From assembly GCA_900239685.1 (NCBI GenBank), contig OENT01000707.1, positions 19,487 through 83,486 of the forward strand: a DNA stretch of 64,000 nucleotides. Direction: 5' to 3'. Each line of letters begins with the position of its first letter. Within the stretch, counting starts at the first letter, position 1. The notes under the pieces are model-generated. The model was not told where the DNA came from, did no database searches, and saw only the letters and a list, made by a program, of their open reading frames with translations. The position numbers and the translations under genes are program-made. This DNA comes from Rotaria macrura (taxonomy: Eukaryota > Rotifera > Eurotatoria > Philodinida > Philodinidae). Below are positions 37,517-51,635 of this stretch, in pieces.

Positions 37517-38515
37517 ATGGTAATGATGAAAGCTATCATTTTGATATGTGGTCCACCTGCATGTCTTAAATCTACACTCATACGAATACTTCGATGTTTG
37601 TTTAATTGTCAGCATGTATCAAATTTAAGATATCTGTGTATAAAAAATATTTATGAGTATTTCAACAGAACAAAACAAGAAAACATATGTCAATATCATT
37701 TTCTTTCATTTGATGATCTGCTTCTTGATTATGAAAATGACATAATAGTCAATGAATGCAATTGGAAATCGTATCGATTATTAATAGCTAATGAAATTGA
37801 AAATTATCTTCTATCGAATGTAGAACAGAATTCATTGCCAAATTTAAAATATTCCTCACACATAATTAATCGTCTTTATCAAACATTGAACACCTTCTGT
37901 GATGATAGCATTCTCATTATAGAAGATAATTTTTATTATTCAAGTATGCGTTATCGTTATCATCAGTTAGCTCAACGGGCACATATTGGTTTTGCAGTTA
38001 TACATCTTTACTCGACAATAATTACGGCTCTCGAACGAAATCAAAAGCGTGAAATATCTAAACGTGTTTCAAATGAATCCATAGAAAATATCTATTCCAA
38101 ATATGAATTAACCGATGATGATGATCTTGTCATTAATACAACAGAACAAGGTCTAACAAGTAAACATCTACAACAAATTCTTCAACGTATCGAACAAGCT
38201 TCTAACGAACCGATACAACAGGTGACTACATTCGACGATGAACATCGTCGTTTAGCAACAGAAATCAATCAACACAATATGATGTATCAAATTGATCAGA
38301 AATTAAGAAAATTTATTTCCAAATATTTAAAGGAAGAATTTCTAAATAATGAAAAATTCAAAGTAGCAAATGACAAGAAAATATATGCCGAAATGATTAA
38401 CAATAAACGACAAGAATTTCTTGAATTAATAAAACAAAGATGGATTTTATTCGTTGATAATCAGATTGACGATATAGAACATTTATTTGAACTCTATTTG
38501 AAGGAAAACAATTAA
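37517..38515 (+). CDS. PSTK: L-seryl-tRNA(Sec) kinase (O-phosphoseryl-tRNA(Sec) kinase)
   Basis: Single coding exon, 332 residues, close to the roughly 350 of vertebrate PSTK. It has a P-loop near the N-terminus (GPPACLKST, residues 12-20), a SFDDLLLDY acidic motif (about 71-79) and the family hallmark IEDNFYYSSMRYRYHQLA (about residues 138-155), matching the DDNFYYQSMRYE-type block of PSTK, then a helical C-terminal RNA-binding region. The enzyme phosphorylates Ser-tRNA(Sec) so that SEPSECS can convert it to Sec-tRNA(Sec). Its presence implies that this animal makes selenoproteins. No tRNA(Sec) or SECIS element was seen in this window. ATTTCAG directly before the ATG suggests an upstream non-coding exon. 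AATAAA occurs at 38742-38747. Confidence 0.88.
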   Translation: MVMMKAIILICGPPACLKSTLIRILRCLFNCQHVSNLRYLCIKNIYEYFNRTKQENICQYHFLSFDDLLLDYENDIIVNECNWKSYRLLIANEIENYLLSNVEQNSLPNLKYSSHIINRLYQTLNTFCDDSILIIEDNFYYSSMRYRYHQLAQRAHIGFAVIHLYSTIITALERNQKREISKRVSNESIENIYSKYELTDDDDLVINTTEQGLTSKHLQQILQRIEQASNEPIQQVTTFDDEHRRLATEINQHNMMYQIDQKLRKFISKYLKEEFLNNEKFKVANDKKIYAEMINNKRQEFLELIKQRWILFVDNQIDDIEHLFELYLKENN

Positions 38516-40609
38516 TTATATAATGAAATAGTTTTTCTAGAAATTAACGTCAGAAGATTATCGTCTTGTTCAACGATGTTCTCCTATGTAAATGTCAAGA
38601 GATTATTACAAACGACAACAACAACAACCACCACAACACAACGAAATGTTTCAATAAGACGCGTGTTGAATCTTTATTAAGCAAAAACAAAAAAAATTTC
38701 ACTGTAAACCTATAAAAAGGTGAACATGAACGAAATCAGGAAATAAATTTTGCATTTTCAAATATTTCAATGTTGATACACACCCTCTAATAATGTTGGG
38801 TCATTTCAAACAAGTGTGAACTTACGAACGACTACTCTTTCTCTCGAAGAAGATCTTGACTTTGAATTGTTTAGTTCTGTCAAAACTTAGAATTGAGTAA
38901 TATTTTGCATCATTTTTTTTTAATGTTTTACGTGTGCTAGATATGAGAATAATAACAGCAAACATCTATTCATGTACCCATAAATAAATCATTGAAAATT
39001 GAATAGAAATTCAATTGAAAACCAGTCATAATAATGATCTGTTTTACGCGAAAGCTTAGACTCAATCGTTATTATGTATGCCAGATGAAGATCTGTTTGT
39101 ATTTAAACCATTGATGTATGTAACAGTTGCACAAGAGAGAGAAAGAGAGTCGTAATGAAAACAACGTCGATGATAAATGACGTTAATTGTGCGACACAGA
39201 AAAACCATTAGTGATGTAAAGCGACAATAATAGAGCAACGGCAATTATTTTTAAAATTTCTTTTTCCCTCGAGAAAAAAAATCGATGAATATAAATAAGT
39301 CGGCATGTGTGGTTATTTCACAATTGTTGTTTTGTATAAAAACACTGCTGCAATGAAACGAAGCTAAAACTATAGTTCAACATCAATTTTCACATCTAAG
39401 AGGAACCGATTCAAAAATGATTCATTAGTAATTCTATCAACATGAATACTTTTAATTGCAAAATTTAAAACTAATACCGTCTTGCATTATCGAAGACTAC
39501 AAATATGATTATAGTTGATTTTAAAATTAATTATTCGAATGAATACCTTCGAACTTTGATGATTGAAAAACGATTAATACCGTTTAGGAATTGATCGATT
39601 AAATTATCAGTATTGTTCTTATTTGTATGAGTTTAAAAAAGGTATTTATCACGGATAGAAGAGATTCCAATGAATTTAGCACGTATTGAAGAAAGATTTA
39701 AAAACTAAGCAATAACGAATGTGTATCAAAAATTTTATGTCCGTAATGAATCCGAAGAAAACATTAAAATAACTATCTAACTTGAAATTTCAATGAATTC
39801 CTTGCTGCTTAATAAGTAACGTGTGAAACAAATATCGATCTTTGACAAGATGGCGAAAAGCATCACATACTCGTTCTTTCTACACTTATTGATACGATGA
39901 GTTAGTGTAACCTGTCGAGCATGTGTTCGACCTTCATAATGCATTATCTAGATCATAGGCATCAGAACCTTGTGTGTGATAGGATCATCGAAAAGAACGC
40001 AAACGTTTACACAGTATTTCAAACTATGATAGAAATCTTCCATTTCAAAAAATGATAAATTCTGCTTCATGTCAACGATAATCTGATCTTAGCATGTGAC
40101 ATGAAATAACATCCGATGATTTGGCATTGATGGTAAAATATCTGATCCATTAGAGAAAATAACTGATAAAAAATATGAATAGACTTGAGCAATATTGACG
40201 ATGAGATATAAATGGAATTAAAAAAAAATCTTTTCCAATCATGTATTTGTCGCTTTATAGAAATTTATAATACGAGTGTCAATCGAATCGATTTAGCCGT
40301 ATTTATTTTTGTCATAGATAAACCTAATTCGTTTCGTATACGATGAACACGTATTTATTAGAAAATCAATACTAATAGAAGTAACAAATAAAAACGGAAT
40401 GTCTTGTATGAAGAATCAGCATTTAAAAAATATTACTAGAAAAAACAAACAAAAACAGTTTTGTTAGTAAGATAACGAATTAAAACAACCACAGAAGAAG
40501 AATTGTACAAAAGCAATCATCACTCTCTAATGTGTATGACCATTGATTTTCTGATTTTGAAAATATTCAGTCTAGAATTAGATTCAAAAAGTAATAAAAT
40601 AAAAGAATT
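38516..40609. other. Intergenic, 3' ends of PSTK and HMGCS
   Basis: Convergent genes flank this 2.1 kb AT-rich stretch. No coding signal or transposon end was recognised. A short ACAACAACAACAACC run lies at 38617-38631. Confidence 0.5.
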
Positions 40610-42425
40610 TTACCCATAAGAGGAACTTACATAAAGCTTTTGAATGAATTCCCTCCTATCTTCTTTACTTTCATTATTAGAAGTTTTCCTGATAGGAAGC
40701 TTTTCATAGTAACGCCGATGCTTTGTATCGATTGATTTTAAATAGATGTCACCCGATCTTAATACTTCCATTGGTTGTAATGGCATAAACGGTACTTCAA
40801 AAAAAGTTTAAAAAATTTATTTTCTGTTTTTGTTTTATTCAATTTTAAAATAATGCTTCTCTATTTCTACCTCTATGTTCGTTTTTCTCGCGCTCTAATA
40901 ATAATTGATCCATTAAATCAGGTGTCAGCTCCATTCTTTCATAGTCAAGTAAATGACGTGCTCGTTGAACACTGTTTTGTATTTGTTTGAGTGTAAAGCG
41001 AGAGTCATTTACTTTACGACAAATGAGACTATACATCGATGATGCCAATCCTGAACCATATGAAAACAAAAGAATCCGTCGACCAATTAGTTTCTCTTCA
41101 TTTAATTCACTAACAGATTAATTTTAAAAAGAAAAATACAATGTTAAATTGAAATCATTTGCTAAATCGAATCCAACCTGCTTAGAAAAGAAAATAGACT
41201 GTAGTAAACCGATGGCGTATACATGTTTCCCATGTTTTGTGAAAAGTGAAGTCCAGGTAATGTTTTCTCTTCATACAATGCACGACTATATTCAACAAGA
41301 TCACGTTCTAGATCTTTATCATTTGTTGATGATGTAATATCGATGTTTCTTTATTCGAATAAAGATAAACATTGTCATATTTTTCTCGTCAATCAACATT
41401 ATTTAAATCTTACTTATATTTCTCTATCAAAGTAGCTGGTACATATGAACAAGCACGAACAATATCATTTAAATATAATCTTGCTAAAGATTTTTGTGTC
41501 AGTTTCACATAAGGTGTATGAAACACAACTCCAATAAATGTTGCTAGATTAACTTCGGGTAGAGATGGTAATTTTGAGTGAGGTTCCATATTCATTTGTG
41601 CTTTTTTACAATATTGTGTATAACATGTGTCAAGTGCTGACGTATAACACTTAACACTCAAATGACCATCAACAGTAGGATATGGAGAACTTAAGTCAGG
41701 TTTATAAAAATCATAGACATGTGTCATGTGTGTTGATCGACAACCTAGACGAATAGAATTAGGCATCGAATATTCAGTGAACTATTCATACCAGGTTCAA
41801 AAACAAGGGGAGCATCAGGACCAATAAGAAGGGCACAAGCACCAGCACCACCCGTTGGACGAGCATTTCCTTTTGCATAAACAGCGATATCACCCATAAC
41901 AACAATAGCCTGGAATTTTTAAAAAAGCAATAAGAATATCAATCAATCCATAGAATCAATATTCATGTTTCGTCTACTTACATATCGTCCATCCCAGAAA
42001 CTTGATTCAATCCAATGTATGGCATTAAATATTGCTGCTGTACCACCATAGCATGCATTAATATTGTCCACACCTTCAACAGATGTATTATTGTGTTCGG
42101 TAAATAGTTGCATAAGAACAGTCTTAATTGATTTAGCTTTATCAACTAACGTTTCTGTTCCAACATCTAAACGACCTATACATTGTGGATGTATCTCAGT
42201 TTTATCAAGTAATCGTGATAAGACAGTTAAACATATTGAACATATATCTTCATGATCCGAACAAAGTGACATACGTTGTTGTCCAAGGCCGATCGAATAT
42301 TTTCCTTTTCCAACATTATCATATGCTTCTAACGATGACTGAGCAACATAGAGCGATGGAATGTAAAGTTCACAAGCAAGAATTCCAATTGATGTAGGAC
42401 GAGGTAGATAACCATTTTCATTCAT
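40610..42425 (-). CDS. HMGCS: Hydroxymethylglutaryl-CoA synthase
   Basis: Six exons: 42425-41982, 41909-41792, 41744-41414, 41348-41178, 41109-40871, 40794-40610; 495 residues, all phases agree, introns 47-76 nt. It condenses acetyl-CoA with acetoacetyl-CoA to HMG-CoA. Catalytic residues are all present: Glu91 ([11 protein letters not shown]), Cys125 (NACYGGTAA) and His263 (VFHTPYVKL). [17 protein letters not shown] and [14 protein letters not shown] are further family blocks, and [10 protein letters not shown] near the C-terminus matches human KHRRTYARRP. There is no N-terminal mitochondrial presequence, so the cytosolic mevalonate-pathway form is likely. ATTATACAG ends two bases before the ATG, implying an upstream exon. 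A GTAAGT lies just before the stop; if used as donor the last seven residues would differ. Confidence 0.95.
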
Positions 42426-45400
42426 ATCTGTATAATGATACACGAACAAATTATAGAAATTCGTGCGATAATTACAATACTAGACTGTTCTACAATAAAT
42501 GATAAAGAAGAAGAATGAAATCATGTGATTTTTCTTCAAAATGAATCAATAAATGTCTTATTTGTATAGAAGAAAGAATAAGAAAGCAAATGCAAGGCGA
42601 ATAGTATTATTTTTAACGGCAAATGTGAATAATCGAATGACGTGCGAGAGTAACAACTGACATTCATTTGAGTACTGTCGTCAGTTTCAACAGCGATGTT
42701 TAACTGTTCTTTCTAATGATTATGAAGAACACGTGTATTTAAATATAATTTACATAAAGAAAAGCAATCGATCGAGATTACGAAGAGAAAAAAAAACAGT
42801 TTGCGTTTACTTTTAAACAAGTGAGTGAATCGTCGATTAGTAATGCCGCCTAAGGATAAATCGAGTCACCCTTGACTTGATGTTTTATCAGTAGTTAGTT
42901 CTAATCATATCGCTCACTGTTCAAGATAATCTATTTCAAATCATTATCATTGATGGATAGAATGTATTTGAAAAATCTAAAGCTCAAAACTTTCAGGTAC
43001 ACAAATAAATAAAGGAAACGATAGTTAAGTCAAAGTGAAAATTGAAAGAACAAAAAAAAAAGATTTGAGGACATATGTATATATGCTGTTACTTGTACTT
43101 GTACAGGATCACGCCATGTACACAACAATCATAGACTTGTGAAGATAGATAGATAGTCGTACCATATACATGCGACTGATAGGTCATCGAATGAAGATCG
43201 TACGATATCTTAGATAAAGAAATGTGAGTTGTTAACACTACAAAGTAATAACTAAGTTATCGAGAACAACTTCAAAAAAATGTTTACTTTAATAAGAGTA
43301 CTAAAGCAAATGCAAACATTAAATTTTGAAACGATTGAAAGACGTTTTTGTTTTCTGTAAGTTGTCAGTAGATACGCCAGTCAAACGAAAAACAAATCAA
43401 TTTCTTTTCATCTTACTTCTAACATTCAAATCGAGTGTGTAAGATAAAACAAATAAATAAGTCAAGTAGTAAAAATTCAATTTTTCCTTGTACAGTTTAA
43501 TCGCCAAGGTTTTTATATTGTATTCCAAATCATTCATATCATGGCAACAGATACTAGTTCTCATTAAAAATTAAAAATAAACATCCATTCTTTACTAATA
43601 TTAACTTATTTGATGCCTTTCGAATATCGAATCGAATTTCTTTTTCATTTTGTAAGTGCTTCTATTTCATCGATCGACTGTTGACTATACATCATCATCA
43701 TCATCTGATATTATGGACTGACTAGATTATACATCTATAGAATTTTTTAAAATCTTATTCTAAGTTAAGACTATTTTTTAGTTCAAATCGTTGGAAATTT
43801 TACGTTCGATACATTATGCGCTAGTTCGCTCAAAATGACACATTCCAATTATGTATGTAGAAGTATTACTTGAATATGATAGTTATCATTTCAATTCATC
43901 ATAAATGATAATATTATTTATGAACAACATTTTCAAACGAATCAAGAAATTATTACTATTTTCTTCTACAACCTGTGCACAAGAGTACTTGACCTTGTCG
44001 AGAACAGAAGAGAGATGTAAGCAACAAAGGAAAGTAAATTTAGAATTGGAGCGAAGAAAAATATTGTCAAGTCCGCCAATAAAAGGAAAAAAAGCACGTA
44101 TTCATTCACTTTCACACTCCTTTTCTGTTTTTACGAACTCCTTGTGAAAATTTTAAATTCAAAGAGAAAAAGCAAGGTGAACAGTTTGTATCTCAAAGAG
44201 AGTTTACTCGTCCTAAGCTATTCGGTTTTGGCTTTATCAAAATCCTAGAAACGACTGATTCAAAATAAAAAGTATTTTTCACATTTTTCTTTTAGATGTT
44301 ATGATAAAGACAACTTTTACGTTCGAGCATCTCATTGACTGAACTCAATAGTCAATCAAAACGTGCGCACCAATCACTTAACTAAAATCTGAATGAATTA
44401 AGTCCTATTGGACTAATTTCTAATCACCTGTAAAATGAGTAAGTTGTGACTTAGTAGGCATCGATCCACATCGAAAAATTTCGAATGACATTTTTTAATT
44501 TTTACATCGTTGTGATTTTATTACACTATGGATATTTTTCTATTATCCTAATGGCAAATAATGTACTACTTCATATTCAAACTATTCATCTACCGCTAGT
44601 ATCATAATTTTGTACAATATTAACATAGGTTTGACCGTCAGTTTGTGAGATTAGTTATTATGGAAGACATTGAGATGATTTACCATCGTTTCTTCTTGAG
44701 ACAAAATAAATAATTCGATATTTTTCTTGACATTTGGAGAATCATTTACAAGAGACGTCTGTCGATTTGTCAACGTAACACGATACTTCGTTGATCATGT
44801 TTTTCAAAACGTTTTTTTCAATATGGACCGATCTAAATCCATTTTCAGATCCAGCTGTTTAACGCTGATTGTGCAAATTAGACATTTTTCCTTTAAAAAA
44901 CTTAGGCTTTAACGTCGAAAACATGTTTTTAAAATATTCAAAATTTATTTTTTGAATTTTCTAACCAAGAACTGAAAAGAAAATGCTGAACGATATATCA
45001 CTCGATGCAAAATATCATTGGCTACAATACAGCCTATTTATTCATTTTTTTCTCTCATCCCTCAGGGCAATTTCTAAATTCTTGTATAATTTTTAACTTA
45101 CTGTACAGTTAATAAGCTTCCATTTCAACGTAGTAACTTGTTCTGTTTTCGAATGAACGATATGCGCACGGCAGTGATCAATAGATTTAAAAATTAAATA
45201 TTTCAAGGTACATCACGTGCTTCGAGCTCGGTCCACAAAACATATTATTAGGTTTTCTTTTACATCTTTTATCTGAGCGAAACTAGTTTAGCGAAAAAAA
45301 TTTCCTTTTGCTGCTTGAGAGCTCATTCGATGCTCTACAAAATTGGTTCCATAAGCATTCCATTTTTGAGAAATACTCACTCAAAAAATTAGAATGTTAC

Positions 45401-48400
45401 AAGTAGTCGTTGAGAAAAGGAGTCTTTCTTTTTATCATATCGTTACGCGATCATAAAACCTTTATTGAATTCTGAAACGTCCGCCAAAATAGATCATTCT
45501 TGTTACATGGATGGCATATGATAAGCTGCATCGAATGACACTTGAACGACCCTATTAGCTCTCACGGCTTTCAAGAGAATTGAGAAACAATATACCAACA
45601 GTGCCACAGCATGATGACATTTGGACAAGTCGTTCGCCTGTGGTTTCTTGTATTTAGAAGAATTCGAGTTGTACTACTTGAAGGTTGAAGTCACAAAAAG
45701 CAAGTGGCAACGATTTATCGTTCATTAGTACTGATCAAGGCTACATTGGATCAATAATGAAAAATGCCTGATGAAATCTTGTCTAATGAGGATAGATATG
45801 CGATGATTGGAAATTTATTTAAGGCTTTGATTTATATGATCAGTAAGATTAAAAAACCATTTTAATAGTTAAATGATCAGCTATGAAATAAATTGTTTCT
45901 TGAATACATGTCAAAATCAGTAAATAAAATAGATTACCAGTAAGTTAAATCAATGAATCAGTATTGAAATCGAAATACGCTATTGTGTGATTCATTTATA
46001 CCTTGTTTTTTTCTTGTTCTACTGTAACTGATAGGTGACAAGTGATAAGAAGTATGGTCCAACAGGGGGGGGGGGTGCGTTGTATGACAGACACTTTCAT
46101 GAATTCTCTCATATGAGTGTGAGTTGTACCGTCTTAGTGAGGTCAAATGTTATCATATTTTAGAATATATGGATGGGGATCAACGATGTTCATAGTGGTG
46201 CTGTTGGCTTGCCAGTAGCTAACTTTTTCAATAATCGTCGCGGTGCGCAAGACGCTTAAAACGTACCACCACAGCTGCAACAGATTTTCAGCCTCCATGA
46301 ACATGCATGGTGCCCGTGTGCATTATCCTAAAGAGAATATGCAGACCTACACTCACACTAATTTGAATTATTTTTTCTAACACAGTATACCTTACTCAGC
46401 AATTTTTTTTAACTGTTAAAGTCTGTATTGTTTCCTTATCAAATATTCTTTATTTCACTTATCAAGTTCCTATTCTTCACTGACCTAAAAACTATATTTC
46501 TACTGGTATCATTAATAAGAAACTTGAAATTTTCTGATTATTTACTTGCAATCCAGATACTACGAATCAGTGAATCTATTATATAGATCAAATATTTTGT
46601 TCTTTCTATTTTATATGACGAAGAGAGTGCATAAAGGATACTATGTGACAAATAAAAACACGTAAGGTGAAATAAAAGTCTTCTAACGTTGTTAAATTTA
46701 TCATCAGTTTCTAGAATAAGAAGGGTGTGTATTTGTCTAGACAGTGACTATGTCAGTGCCCATATGAGCGAGATGTATGAGTCATAGGTCATGAATAAAT
46801 AAATTTTTCAAGTAATCCCATCCATAACTTTATATAGACAATTGTCAATCTTACTTTAGAAGTGACCATATTGTGTTGTCAACAAAAACTACTAACAGAA
46901 AAGAAAAGATACGGTATCTTCGAAGTAGTTATCAGATTTTAATTATCAAAGTCATCATTGGTAGTATAATGATTCAAGGAGGGCCGATATTGGAATATAG
47001 AAACACTTCAATGACAGTTATTCTATGAAGAGATAGATCAATATTCAATGAAGTCAAAAATCCAGTATACTTTTGAATCTATATTACTCAATTGATTTAG
47101 ACGATACTATTCCAATAAATGATATTAGAATAAAAAATCTGCTGTGTTTGTCTTTCATAATTTTTGCAGTCGAAATCTTTCCAAAAATGTTCAGTCAAAT
47201 CTAGATCCCAAAGTATTCTGTCATATATAAACAAAAGATTGAACTGCAACTATAATTCTTCATATTCTAAGTTGATTGAGTTCGTACAATATACGTATTT
47301 GATCATTTTACAGTTCTCAGTAACTTAACTGATCTGCAGTGCTGGAAGTTGCAGAAAGATTATTTTCAAATATTTACTTCATTATAGGTTTGATAAATCA
47401 ATGATTGCTTTGGAAGAATGGGTAGTGAAAATATTATGAATTAAATTTCGTGTATGTATTTTTATTTTCGTTCGATCAAAATACAGCGATATCCATGCTG
47501 GTCATCTAAGATTATTGTATGTGAATATAAATTTGATGGATGAATTTTCAATTTTTGAAATGTTTTGACTTTTCATGGTGACTCACTGTGTTGCCCTTAA
47601 CTTCTCATTCATAAACCAATCTCTTTGAAATATTGTAATCGTGTTATAACTATATGAGCATTGTTACCAATGAGATATTCTTCAAAATTTGTATTCAAGA
47701 GATTAAATATCAATATAGTCTTTTGTAAATGGAAAATTACAACAAATTTGAAAATCTATCCCATCATTGAACATCATAATAATTGAAAGACTTTTATTTA
47801 ATTTTTTTTTTCTAGTACAAATTATAATAGAATCAATTTCTCTGACAGTTTGTATTCGCTTTTTTTGTCGCTGGCATACTTGTACATGAATGTTTCGATT
47901 TCGGCAACAAATGAAAATATCTCAGTATTTGTGACTTTGGCGGACAATGAACAAAAATTAGCATAAGTTTAATGTCATTCAAAATTCTAATATAGACGTG
48001 CATTAATGATGAAACAGTTAAGATTAGTCTCACGAAATAAAACAAAACACATCCCAACAGTCAAATTGAAAATATTCTTGACTGACTGAATGCATCTATT
48101 TATAGTTCAATTCAATATATTATTTATTGCACATTAATAAATCAAGAATTCTTTCGGTTTTTTTTAGTTCCAATATTGATTACAATGAAAAATGATTTCA
48201 ATATTCTACCATTGCTTTATTTATAACGCTATCTCATACATATTTATGATTTTCCATACTTTAGATGCATGTTGATATGAAAGAAAACATTCTAAAACTA
48301 TTATGTTATAGATATAATCATTAATCTTCTTTTATTACCGTCAAAATGTTCAAAAACATGCTTCTACCGACAGTCACAAACAATAAAGCACCAAAAACTT

Positions 48401-51400
48401 AGGACAATAACTTGTCGTTTGTCAGTAGAAAGATCGGAAAATAAATTATGATCATAAAATCATGAAAATGAAATAGTTGAACAAACCAAACATAGTGAGA
48501 ACAAGATAACACAAAATAAATGAGCATTCGTGACTTTTTTTACTTGCTATTGATCTCATTATTAAGAAATCAATAATATTGAAAATAGATCTAGTTAATC
48601 TTCTTATTAAAATATGATCCAGTACAAATAACATATGAATCAGAACCATATGTAACCGTTGCGTTACAACGTCCATGTGAACATCAGATGCTTCTCATGA
48701 TTTTCGAGAAAAAAAGAAACCTTGATCACGCGTTCATTTTCCTTTTACAAGATCATGATTAGTCAAGTCAATATAAGCACTTTTTAATACAACAATCTTT
48801 AAGTAAACATCATGATAAGCCAAGCAATACTCTACAGTCGTTCTTTTTACCCTGATAATTGTTCATAACAGCGAACTTCCAAGAATCAGACTTGCGAAAA
48901 GGTCACTTTCATCGATGGATGATTTCATTATTTTTATAGAAATATTCTATTCTAAATTTCTTGATGTTTACATTATTCTATGAAGTTTCAGTCCTTCAAT
49001 TGAATTATTTTCAAATACAAAATATAAGAACAAATATTCCTGACCGAAAATCATAGTAGATTTATACAAAAACCTATTAGTCTATTTTCATGCAAGAAAA
49101 TATTTTACTTACATCAAATCTCTTTATCGAATCAATAGTATTTCGATTAATTGGAAAAAAATTCTTCTCTATAGTAAAAGCAATATGTGATTTAGCATAT
49201 TACAATGCGATCACAAAAGAAAACAAAGAAATTAAAAGATAGTTATGATACAAGACAGACACATTTGCTTTTGAAGATCAATGTTTGAAATCCGTACGAA
49301 GTCAAACAATGAATATTCTGTTGCTTCAGGTGCAACAAAACTACTTCAGATATTTATCAATGTCACCTTTAGAAACTAAAACGATATTCAATTGTCGTAT
49401 CTATTGTTGTCTGCGAATAAATTTTGTCATGTCAATGAAGAATAATAAGTTGAGTCGCCTGATTTTGATTTCTATGATATAAACTTTTACTTCAATAGTT
49501 TTTACACAGAAAGATACATCTATCAATTTCTCGTACGTTTTCCATCTGTAACCACTCGTTTGAAATTATTCGTTGAGGTTTCATCTCGGTGAAGTCTCTG
49601 TCAGTTAGTTTTTATCTTTACAAATTTCAATAATTCCTATTCTAGTAATTATCGATTGAAGAAAATGAAATCGAAGATCAAGAAAATTTGAAACAGTTAT
49701 GTATCGAGACAGATTCTATCGATTTCAATTGACAATTTTCTATTTGACACATCGCTTGAAAACAGAGCATTGCGATCAAAAGAAAACTATCACTTCCCTA
49801 ATCTACTTATTTGCTTCAACTATCTATAATACAGTTCTCAATAAAATATTTCGAAGAATCCTAGAATTTTCATGATTGTAAATCTTTTCAACATCTTGTC
49901 ATCTTTATCATACTTTTAGTATTCTTCACATTTCGAGAGTACATCATCAATCAGTTTTATTCGTTATCAGTTTTAGTATGTACATAAGAAAATGACTCCT
50001 TCAATAGAAATATTCGAAAAATTGAAATTATCTGTAGCATTTAAGTTTCATCTATCGAACAACTATATCAGTATATAATCTTTCATACTCAAATAAATTG
50101 AGGTTTTCTTATGAAAATCCCAAGCAAGGTAATCTTCTTAAAATTTTCTAATGCTAGTAATTGGTACCTGTACAACTTTTGTTTTTAATCCGAATCTGTC
50201 ATTATAAAGAATGATGAAGTTTTCTCAAAATATCATAGAGAACATCAGAAAATCTAAAAAAAAACATTTTTTTTTGATTGATAAAAATATTTGTCGAACA
50301 AATTGGGCCCTTTTTGTGATTTAATTAAAGACAGATTAACAGACGAAAGGAAAATAACAAATCTGTTTTGTTGTAATAATAAAGGAGATTCAATTTACTT
50401 TTCTCACTCACTCAATCTATATATATATATATATATACATAATCACCGTCAAAAATATAGTCCTATTTATTTGGCAAAGTATGCTACTTAAATTTTCCTA
50501 TTCTAAGCTAGATATCAAAATAGATGTAGGTCGAAATAGCGAGATCTTCAAGTAGATTTGATTTCCATTGAATATCTAAACAAGCCGGAACATAAACGAC
50601 GAAGAAAAAAATCAAGTTAACAATGAAAACAGCCAGAAAACATTTCTCTTACATCACCTAAACATAATTTCATTTTACTTTTTGTCGTATTTACGTTTCT
50701 TTGTGGCTCTTTAACACATATATCGTATCCATTCAATTTAGTTATGTCAATTATGACATTGAACAGAATCGAATCGTTAGTCGTTCGATTCATTTCGATT
50801 TCATGAACTTAGACAAAAAAAAATATTACTTATCATCGAACCAAAGTCATTGTTGTATTTCACTTATTTTGTCAAATAATAATGAACAATTCTATATTCT
50901 ATTATAAGATACATCCGAGTAAGTCGTTTTCTTTTCTCAATACGTAATCATCACTATTTTTACCCATCTTGTTTTTTTACATCATAGAATACAAGAGAAG
51001 AAAAAAAGAAAACAAACACAACACAATATGAGTAAAACTGATGAAGGCAAAAAAAAAGCAAGAAGATGCGAATCATATAGACGGAAGAAAAAGAAGAAAA
51101 GAAAATAGTTAGCAACAAACAAAAAAAAAGTCTATATACAAACAATATGACAAAAACACGATAGAGAAATAAAGACAACAATAAATACATTCACATACAC
51201 ATACTACAGACAACAACGTTGTAGAAAGGGAAGATGAAACATTATGAAGGATCGATAGGCACAAAATTGTTGGAAAAGAAGAAAAACAAACAAACGACAG
51301 AGCAATATGCCCATTAGAATATGAATACAGGAGCCAGGAAAGAAAAACACTTTTTTGCGTTTCTTTTATTATAATACGAGCTTTTTTTAAAAGTCAACTT

Positions 51401-51635
51401 CTTTTTTAACTAACCGCAAAAGAAAAGAAAACAAACTATATACATTGTATATAGAAACTAAGGCAACGCGAAAAAGCAAGTGGAAAAAAATGGTGCTACT
51501 GTTATGCATGTGCGTGTGTCGAATTAAGAGAAGAAATGGAGTATCTGACATTGCCTGTCGGAAATGAAAAAAAAGAAACGAAAAATGAAAAGAACATATA
51601 TCTATTTATATCGTATATTGCACGACGAGAACTTA
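42426..51635. other. 9.2 kb gene desert between HMGCS and FOXP
   Basis: Very AT-rich with only short frames of no coding character on either strand. It holds a run of eleven G at 46065-46075 and a GC-richer island at about 46160-46330. An (AT)n tract lies at 50419-50438, and poly-A/AG-rich sequence at 50990-51600 is probably FOXP 3' flank. No transposon ends were recognised. Long flanking deserts are common beside developmental transcription factors and can hold enhancers (inference). Confidence 0.5.
46160..46330. other. GC-richer island inside the desert
   Basis: A block of balanced base composition with phrases such as AATAATCGTCGCGGTGCGC and CCACCACAGCTGCAACAG, unlike its AT-rich surroundings. 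Frames on the plus strand are open for 25-30 codons but hit stops and show no known domain. It could be a conserved regulatory element or an exon remnant. Confidence 0.3.

Noticed and set aside
46065..46075. Run of eleven G as a G-quadruplex or telomeric remnant
   Set aside because: A single homopolymer without repeated spaced G-tracts or telomere-type repeats; more likely simple slippage.
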